From Nocardia brasiliensis ATCC 700358 (lineage in GTDB: Bacteria; Actinomycetota; Actinomycetes; Mycobacteriales; Mycobacteriaceae): DNA of 64,000 nt. Below the pieces are notes generated by a model. It was given only the letters and a program-made list of their open reading frames with translations, was not told the DNA's origin and ran no database searches. The position numbers were made by a program, and so were the translations under genes. Within the stretch, counting starts at the first letter, position 1; every line of letters starts with the position of its first letter. Below, one piece after another: positions 58,836 to 64,000 of this stretch. The stretch lies in contig NC_018681.1 of the NCBI RefSeq assembly GCF_000250675.2, forward strand, positions 2,728,001 through 2,792,000, written 5' to 3'.

Positions 58836-60173
58836 ATGACAACCCGCATCGAGCTCGCCCGCGTCGATTTGCGCGGTCGCACTCCCTCCGTTGCCGAGCT
58901 GCGCGCCGCGCTGCCGCGCGGGGGAGTCGACGTGGACTCGGTGCTGCATCAGGTGCGGCCGGTGGTGGAAGCGATCCGGGACCATGGCGTTTCGGCGGCG
59001 CAGGAGTACAGCGAGAAGTTCGACGGTGTGATCCCGGCCACGGTGCGGGTGCCCGCGGCCGAGCTGGAAAAGGCGCTGGCCGGCCTCGATCCCGCAGTGC
59101 GCGCCGCGCTGGAGGAGTCCATCGCCCGGGCCAGGAAGGTGCACGCCGATCAGCGCCGCACCGACAAGACCACCGAGGTGGTGCCCGGCGGCACCGTGAC
59201 CGAGCGCTGGGTGCCGGTCGAGCGGGTCGGGCTGTATGTGCCCGGCGGTAACGCGGTGTACCCGTCGAGCGTGGTGATGAACGTGGTGCCCGCGCAGACC
59301 GCGGGCGTCGGTTCGCTGGTGGTCGCCTCGCCGCCGCAGGCGCAGTTCGGCGGCCTGCCGCACCCCACCATCCTGGCCGCCGCGCAGTTGCTCGGCGTCG
59401 ACGAGGTGTGGGCGGTCGGCGGCGCGCAGGGCGTGGCGTTGCTGTCCTACGGCGGCGTCGACACCGACGGCGCGCAGCTGGAACCGGTCGACCTGATCAC
59501 CGGTCCGGGCAACATCTACGTGACCGCGGCGAAGCGGCTGTGCCGCGGCCTGGTCGGCATCGACGCGGAAGCGGGCCCGACCGAGATCGCGATCCTGGCC
59601 GACGCCACCGCCGATCCCGGCCACGTGGCCGCCGACCTGATCAGCCAGGCCGAGCACGACGTGCTCGCCGCCAGCGTGCTCGTCACCGACAGTGCGGCGC
59701 TGGCCGACGCGGTCGATGCCGCGCTGACCCGGCAGCTGAGCGTGGTGAAGCACGCGCACCGGGTCACCGAGGCGTTGCGCGGCAAGCAATCCGGCACGGT
59801 GCTGGTCGACGATATCGAGCAGGGCCTGCGGGTGGTCAACGCCTACGCGGCCGAACACCTGGAGATCCAGACCGCCGACGCCGCCGCGGTGGCGGGCCGG
59901 GTGCGCAGTGCCGGTGCGGTTTTCGTCGGCGCGTACGCTCCGGTGAGCCTCGGCGACTACTGCGCCGGGTCCAACCACGTGCTGCCGACTGCCGGATGCG
60001 CAAGGCACTCTTCGGGTTTGAGTGTGCAGACGTTCCTGCGCGGTATCCACGTGGTGGAGTACACCGAGGCGGCGCTGAAGGATGTCGCCGGACACGTGGT
60101 GGCGCTGGCGAATGCCGAGGATCTGCCCGCGCACGGCCAGGCCGTGCAGGCGCGTTTCGAGGCGCTGTCATGA
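58836..60173 (+). CDS. hisD: Histidinol dehydrogenase HisD
   Basis: A 445-residue zinc enzyme that oxidises L-histidinol to L-histidine in two NAD-dependent steps. Family marks are VPGGNAVYPSSVVMNVVPA, ITGPGNIYVTAAKR, EAGPTEIAILAD, SQAEHDVLA (metal/catalytic region) and AGSNHVLPT with SSGLSVQTFLR. First gene of the window's his operon, coupled to hisC by ATGA. Confidence 0.96.
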   Translation: MTTRIELARVDLRGRTPSVAELRAALPRGGVDVDSVLHQVRPVVEAIRDHGVSAAQEYSEKFDGVIPATVRVPAAELEKALAGLDPAVRAALEESIARARKVHADQRRTDKTTEVVPGGTVTERWVPVERVGLYVPGGNAVYPSSVVMNVVPAQTAGVGSLVVASPPQAQFGGLPHPTILAAAQLLGVDEVWAVGGAQGVALLSYGGVDTDGAQLEPVDLITGPGNIYVTAAKRLCRGLVGIDAEAGPTEIAILADATADPGHVAADLISQAEHDVLAASVLVTDSAALADAVDAALTRQLSVVKHAHRVTEALRGKQSGTVLVDDIEQGLRVVNAYAAEHLEIQTADAAAVAGRVRSAGAVFVGAYAPVSLGDYCAGSNHVLPTAGCARHSSGLSVQTFLRGIHVVEYTEAALKDVAGHVVALANAEDLPAHGQAVQARFEALS

Positions 60174-61303
60174 GCCGTCCCGCGACCGTGCCGGGGTCGG
60201 GGATCGGCCTCGGCGATCTGCCGCTGCGGGAGAACCTGCGCGGCAAGAAGCCCTACGGCGCACCGCAATTGACGGTGCCGGTGCAGTTGAACACCAACGA
60301 GAACCCGCACCCACCCAGCCGGGCCCTGATCGACGACGTCGCCGAGTCCATCCGGATCGCGGCCGAAGACCTGCACCGCTACCCAGACCGGGACGCGGTC
60401 GCGCTGCGTGCCGGGCTCGCCGAATACCTCACCCGGCAAACGGGTGTCGCGGTGACCGGCGACAACGTCTGGGCCGCCAACGGTTCCAACGAGATCCTGC
60501 AGCAGCTGTTGCAGGCGTTCGGCGGGCCGGGCCGCAGCGCACTGGGTTTCGTGCCCTCCTATTCGATGCACCCGATCATCTCCGAGGGCATCGACACCGA
60601 ATGGGTCGAAGCCAAACGCAGCGCGGACTTCTCCCTCGACGTCGACTACGCGGTGGCCGCCATCGCCGAGCGTTCGCCGGACGTGGTGTTCGTGACCAGC
60701 CCGAACAATCCGACCGGACACAGCATTCCGGTGGCCGAGCTGGCACGGATCATCGAGGCCGCGCCGGGCATCGTGGTGGTGGACGAGGCCTACGGCGAGT
60801 TCTCCGCGCAGCCGAGCGCGCTCACCTTGATCGACCGGTTCCCGGCCAAGCTGGTGGTGACCCGCACGATGAGCAAGGCGTTCGCCTTCGCCGGCGGCCG
60901 CCTCGGCTACCTGATCGCCGCGCCCGCGGTGATCGACGCGATGCTGCTGGTCCGGCTGCCCTACCACCTGTCGGTGGTCACCCAGGTCGCCGCCCGCGCC
61001 GCACTGCGGCACGCGGACGAAACGCTCGGCAGCGTAGCCGAACTCGCCGCACAGCGAGACCGGGTGGCCGCGGCGCTGCGCGACCTGGGTTTCGACGTGG
61101 TGCCCAGCGACGCGAACTTCCTGCTGTTCGGCCGGTTCAGCGACGCGCCGCGCACCTGGCAGCGCTACCTGGACCACGGCGTGCTGATCCGCGATGTCGG
61201 CATTCCCGGCTACCTGCGCACCACGATCGGCCTGGCCGCGGAGAACGACGAATTCCTGAAGGTCAGCCGCATCCTGGTCGACACCGATCTGACGCCCCGA
61301 TGA
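60170..61303 (+). CDS. hisC: Histidinol-phosphate aminotransferase HisC
   Basis: A 377-residue class I/II PLP aminotransferase. LNTNENPHPPS, HRYPDRDA, SPNNPTGH, VVDEAYGEFS and the PLP lysine in TRTMSKAFAFAGGRLGY are the HisC marks. Overlaps hisD by four bases. Confidence 0.95.
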   Translation: MSRPATVPGSGIGLGDLPLRENLRGKKPYGAPQLTVPVQLNTNENPHPPSRALIDDVAESIRIAAEDLHRYPDRDAVALRAGLAEYLTRQTGVAVTGDNVWAANGSNEILQQLLQAFGGPGRSALGFVPSYSMHPIISEGIDTEWVEAKRSADFSLDVDYAVAAIAERSPDVVFVTSPNNPTGHSIPVAELARIIEAAPGIVVVDEAYGEFSAQPSALTLIDRFPAKLVVTRTMSKAFAFAGGRLGYLIAAPAVIDAMLLVRLPYHLSVVTQVAARAALRHADETLGSVAELAAQRDRVAAALRDLGFDVVPSDANFLLFGRFSDAPRTWQRYLDHGVLIRDVGIPGYLRTTIGLAAENDEFLKVSRILVDTDLTPR

Positions 61304-61323
61304 ATCCGCCTGTGGAGGAAGCA

Positions 61324-61941
61324 ATGACGAACCGAACCGCGCGGGTGGAGCGCATCACCAAGGAATCCAGCATCGTGGTGGAGCTGGACCTCGACGGCAC
61401 CGGCAAGACCGAGATCGCCACCGGCGTCCCGTTCTACGACCACATGCTGACCGCGCTCGGCGCGCACGCCAGCTTCGACCTGACCGTGCGGGCCGAGGGC
61501 GATATCGAGATCGAGGCGCACCACACGGTCGAGGACACCGCGATCGTGTTCGGTCAGGCGCTGGGAAAGGCGTTGGGCGACAAGGCCGGTATCCGCCGCT
61601 TCGGTGACGCCTACATCCCGATGGACGAGACCTTGGCGCACGCCGCGGTGGACGTGTCCGGGCGGCCGTACTGTGTGCACACCGGCGAGCCGGAACACCT
61701 GCTGCACGCGGTCATCCCGGGCGCCGGCCCCGGCGCGCCGTATTCGACGGTGCTGAACCGGCACGTCTTCGAGTCGATCGCGTTGAACGCGCGGATCGCG
61801 CTGCACGTTCGCGTGCTCTACGGCCGCGACCAGCACCATGTCACCGAGGCCGAATTCAAGGCGGTGGCACGGGCTTTGCGCGCCGCGGTCGAACTCGACC
61901 CGCGGGTACAGGGCGTGCCGTCCACCAAGGGGACGCTGTGA
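61324..61941 (+). CDS. hisB: Imidazoleglycerol-phosphate dehydratase HisB
   Basis: A 205-residue monofunctional IGPD with metal-binding motifs EAHHTVEDTAI and DQHHVTEA, plus PFYDHMLTALGAHASFDL. ATG 61324 follows GGAGGA; ATG 61300 overlaps the hisC stop and would add eight residues, so both are possible. Confidence 0.95.
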   Translation: MTNRTARVERITKESSIVVELDLDGTGKTEIATGVPFYDHMLTALGAHASFDLTVRAEGDIEIEAHHTVEDTAIVFGQALGKALGDKAGIRRFGDAYIPMDETLAHAAVDVSGRPYCVHTGEPEHLLHAVIPGAGPGAPYSTVLNRHVFESIALNARIALHVRVLYGRDQHHVTEAEFKAVARALRAAVELDPRVQGVPSTKGTL

Positions 61942-62573
61942 GCCTGAAATCTGTTGCGCTGCTGGACTACGGCTCCGGCAACCTGCACTCGGCCGAGCGG
62001 GCGCTGGCGCGCGCCGGGGCCAAGGTGGAAGTGACCGCGGACCCTGAAATCGCTTTGGCCGCAGACGGTCTCGTGGTCCCCGGCGTCGGCGCGTACGCCG
62101 CCTGTATGGCCGGACTGCGTGCGGTGCGCGGGGAGCGGATGATCGGTCAGCGCCTCGCGGGCGGCAGGCCGGTGCTCGGCATCTGTGTCGGCATGCAGAT
62201 CCTGTTCGAGCGCGGGGTCGAGTTCGGCGTGCAGACCGAGGGGTGCGCGGAATGGCCGGGCACGGTGGAACGGTTGGCCGCCCCGGTGCTGCCGCACATG
62301 GGCTGGAACACCGTCGCCGCGCCGGCCGACAGCATGCTGTTCGCGGGCATGGACGCGCAGACCCGCTTCTACTTCGTGCACTCCTATGCCGCGCAGACCT
62401 GGGAGCTGCCGCCCGGTCAGCATTTCGCCGCGCCCAAGCTCACCTGGGCCGAGCACGGCGTGCCGTTCCTCGCCGCGGTGGAGAACGGGGCGCTCTCGGC
62501 GACTCAGTTCCACCCGGAGAAGTCCGGCGACGCCGGCGCCCAGCTGCTGCGCAACTGGGTGCAGTCGCTCTAG
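61938..62573 (+). CDS. hisH: Imidazole glycerol phosphate synthase, glutaminase subunit HisH
   Basis: A 211-residue class I glutamine amidotransferase that supplies ammonia to HisF. The nucleophile Cys is in GICVGMQILFE and the His/Glu pair is in TQFHPEKSG. GTG start overlaps hisB by four bases. hisH is followed by two unrelated genes before hisA, as an interruption of the usual hisH-hisA order. Confidence 0.95.
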   Translation: MSLKSVALLDYGSGNLHSAERALARAGAKVEVTADPEIALAADGLVVPGVGAYAACMAGLRAVRGERMIGQRLAGGRPVLGICVGMQILFERGVEFGVQTEGCAEWPGTVERLAAPVLPHMGWNTVAAPADSMLFAGMDAQTRFYFVHSYAAQTWELPPGQHFAAPKLTWAEHGVPFLAAVENGALSATQFHPEKSGDAGAQLLRNWVQSL

Positions 62574-62575
62574 GG

Positions 62576-63037
62576 TCAATTGGTCTCGGCCCGGTTGACC
62601 AGCCACCGGCCGTCCACGTTCACGACGGTGACCAGCAGCGACATCTTGTTGGTCTTGGGCATGCCCTCGGTGGCGTCGCCGGTCGTGGTCTGCACCACGG
62701 TGAGCGTGACGTCGGCCTGGTTCGCGTCGCCGGACACGACGCGGCAGTCCACCGAATTGACCTCCGCCTTGGTGTGATTGGCGGCGAGCGCGTCCAGGAT
62801 CGTCGGCTTCGCCCGCTCGAATTCGTCGCGGAACCCGCCGGTGGTGACGTCGAGCATTCTTCCGGCGTGCTCGCCGAAGTTCGCGTAGTCGTAGGTGCCC
62901 GCGACCCGGCCGAATTCGCACCCGGCCAGCCGGGCTTCCTCGGGTGGTGCGGCCGCGGCGGTCGGCGCGGTGGCGATACCCACGAGGCAGCAGGCTGCCG
63001 AAAGGGCGGACAGGGCAGCAAGAGTCGAACGTGACAT
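62576..63037 (-). CDS. Secreted Mce-associated-like protein
   Basis: A 153-residue exported protein. The signal peptide ends near ATAPTAAAAPP (residue ~30). The mature part has an NTF2-like layout: YDYANFGEHAGRMLDVTTGG, FRDEFERA, VVSGDANQADVTLTVVQTTT and DGRWLVNRAE. This resembles Mce-associated membrane proteins but without a membrane helix. It converges on hisH with a two-base gap. Confidence 0.72.
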   Translation of the reverse strand: MSRSTLAALSALSAACCLVGIATAPTAAAAPPEEARLAGCEFGRVAGTYDYANFGEHAGRMLDVTTGGFRDEFERAKPTILDALAANHTKAEVNSVDCRVVSGDANQADVTLTVVQTTTGDATEGMPKTNKMSLLVTVVNVDGRWLVNRAETN

Positions 63038-63277
63038 ACGGGAACCCCAGGGAGAGTAGGGAATAGGCGATCGGAGTGAGCGCCGAGGCGAGACACTACC
63101 GGCCCGCGGGCCGGTCCGGTGCCCGTTGCCCGCGATCGCGGTCTCGGGGTAGACCCTGAGCGCCCTGCGCCGAATATCGGGGACCACAGCGGATTCGCGC
63201 GCGGATCCGGGCAACTGTCTCGGCCGGCTCCGTCGATCATGTGGTGGGCGTTCCGGGCACGGGCTAGATTGGCCGTC

Positions 63278-63733
63278 ATGGCGATCGCGCGCGACGGGGC
63301 GCCGGACAGGCTCGGTGCTATGCCGACGCGACTGGTGGACCAGGTCGCGCTACTCGCCAATCGGGCGGCCGAACGTGCGCTGGACAGCACCGGTTCGCGG
63401 CGGCATCACTACGCGCTGCTCGCGGTGCTGGGTGAAACGGGCGCGGCCGGGCAGGCCGAGATCGGCAAGCGCACCCGGATCGATCGCAGCGATATCGTCA
63501 CCGCGGTCAACGAACTGGCGGCCCGCGGCTTCGTGGAACGCGGGCCCGACCCCGGCGATCGCCGCCGCAAGATCGTCACGCTGACCGAGACGGGCGCGGC
63601 GCATCTCGCCGAACTGGACCGGCGACTCGCCGGGGCGCAGGAGGAATTGCTCACCGGGCTCGCGCCCGCCGAACGCGCCGAACTCGTCCGGCTGCTCACG
63701 CACATCCTCGATCGCCACCACCCGCCGCGGTGA
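63278..63733 (+). CDS. MarR-family transcriptional regulator
   Basis: A 151-residue winged-helix regulator: HHYALLAVLGETGAAGQAEI, TRIDRSDIVTAVNELAARGF and the wing GDRRRKIVTLTETG. It lies between hisH and hisA in the same direction, but nothing ties it to histidine synthesis. A short conserved-looking reading frame follows before hisA. Confidence 0.87.
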   Translation: MAIARDGAPDRLGAMPTRLVDQVALLANRAAERALDSTGSRRHHYALLAVLGETGAAGQAEIGKRTRIDRSDIVTAVNELAARGFVERGPDPGDRRRKIVTLTETGAAHLAELDRRLAGAQEELLTGLAPAERAELVRLLTHILDRHHPPR

Positions 63734-63797
63734 CGGGTGCGCCCATTCCCGCAGGCCGGAGGCGGGGCGCGGAGACTGAACGACTAGGCTGGCAAAA

Positions 63798-63878
63798 GTG
63801 AGTGAGCGGAGCGAACGAACCATCAACGCAGCGTCCGAGGCGGCGACGAAGCCGAGTGCCGGCGAGGCGCAGTCGTGA
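63798..63878 (+). CDS. Short open frame overlapping the hisA start
   Basis: GTG 63798 opens a 26-residue frame, VSERSERTINAASEAATKPS plus AGEAQS, ending at TGA 63876-63878 that overlaps the hisA GTG. Such SERSER-type stretches recur at gene borders in actinobacteria and may be a repeat instead of a peptide. If translated it would couple to hisA. Confidence 0.3.
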   Translation: MSERSERTINAASEAATKPSAGEAQS

Positions 63879-64000
63879 GTCTTGTGCTGCTGCCCGCCGT
63901 CGATGTCGCCAATGGCGAGGCCGTGCGCCTCGTGCAGGGGGAGGCCGGTAGCGAAACCAGCTACGGCTCGCCTCGCGAGGCGGCGCTGGCATGGCAGGAG
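63875..64000 (+). CDS. hisA: Phosphoribosyl isomerase HisA/PriA (N-terminal part; continues past window)
   Basis: The first 42 codons read VSLVLLPAVDVANGEAVRLV, QGEAGSETSYG, the start of the (beta/alpha)8 ProFAR isomerase with catalytic Asp in AVDV. In actinobacteria this is often PriA, which also serves tryptophan synthesis; deciding that needs the missing part. Confidence 0.9.
   Translation, partial: MSLVLLPAVDVANGEAVRLVQGEAGSETSYGSPREAALAWQE

Overview
The window is high-GC actinobacterial chromosome, most likely from Nocardia or a close mycolic-acid-containing relative. The evidence is the codon bias, many GTG starts, leaderless promoters, a DprE1-type enzyme, and a gene order matching the Mycobacterium tuberculosis treX-treY / bioA-bioF-bioD / bioB-Rv1590-Rv1591 / nadA-nadB-nadC / hisD-hisC-hisB-hisH-hisA segment (order recalled, not searched). 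All homology calls come from reading motifs; no database was available.

Layout. 0-5 kb: end of an unidentified gene, then treY and glgX on the minus strand. 5-7 kb: a cupin/MarR pair and a MarR-GNAT fusion. 7-10.8 kb: bioA, bioF and bioD, with hairpin repeats between the last two. 11-14.3 kb: vitamin B12 importer btuC-btuD-btuF behind a cobalamin riboswitch. 14.4-19.6 kb: a membrane hydrolase, then a sulfonate-type ABC importer with a flavin monooxygenase. 19.8-23.7 kb: bioQ divergent from bioB-bsaP, a DUF2567 membrane protein, a DUF1353 protein and a small kinase. Three near-identical TGAAC-N3-GTTCA palindromes lie before bioA, bioF and bioB, which defines a local BioQ regulon.

23.7-33 kb is accessory DNA that interrupts the conserved order. 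Its most striking part is a compact minus-strand cassette (23936-24723). It holds a Pth2-like peptidyl-tRNA hydrolase gene whose fifth codon is UAG, a coupled small gene with a near-perfect Shine-Dalgarno sequence whose eighth codon is UAG, and just downstream a tRNA with a CUA anticodon that would read UAG. I read this as a self-contained amber-suppression circuit. The rest of the stretch holds GNAT, VOC, beta-lactamase-like and phosphatase genes, a DprE1 paralogue, regulators, and five copies of a short dispersed repeat.

33-40 kb: DEAD-box helicase, DUF6506 protein, NrtR repressor with a clear operator, and nadA-nadB-nadC for NAD synthesis. 40-54 kb is more mosaic. It has paralogous secreted hydrolases, an AlkZ-like protein, a deletion scar joining truncated terB and MFS genes, a TetR/SDR pair, tandem-repeat DNA at 48 kb, a PaaX-type regulator, a frameshifted HxlR gene and a cysteine-synthase-like enzyme. 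54-64 kb: arylamine N-acetyltransferase, a lipoprotein penicillin-binding protein, a membrane Ser/Thr kinase, and the his operon running off the right edge in hisA.
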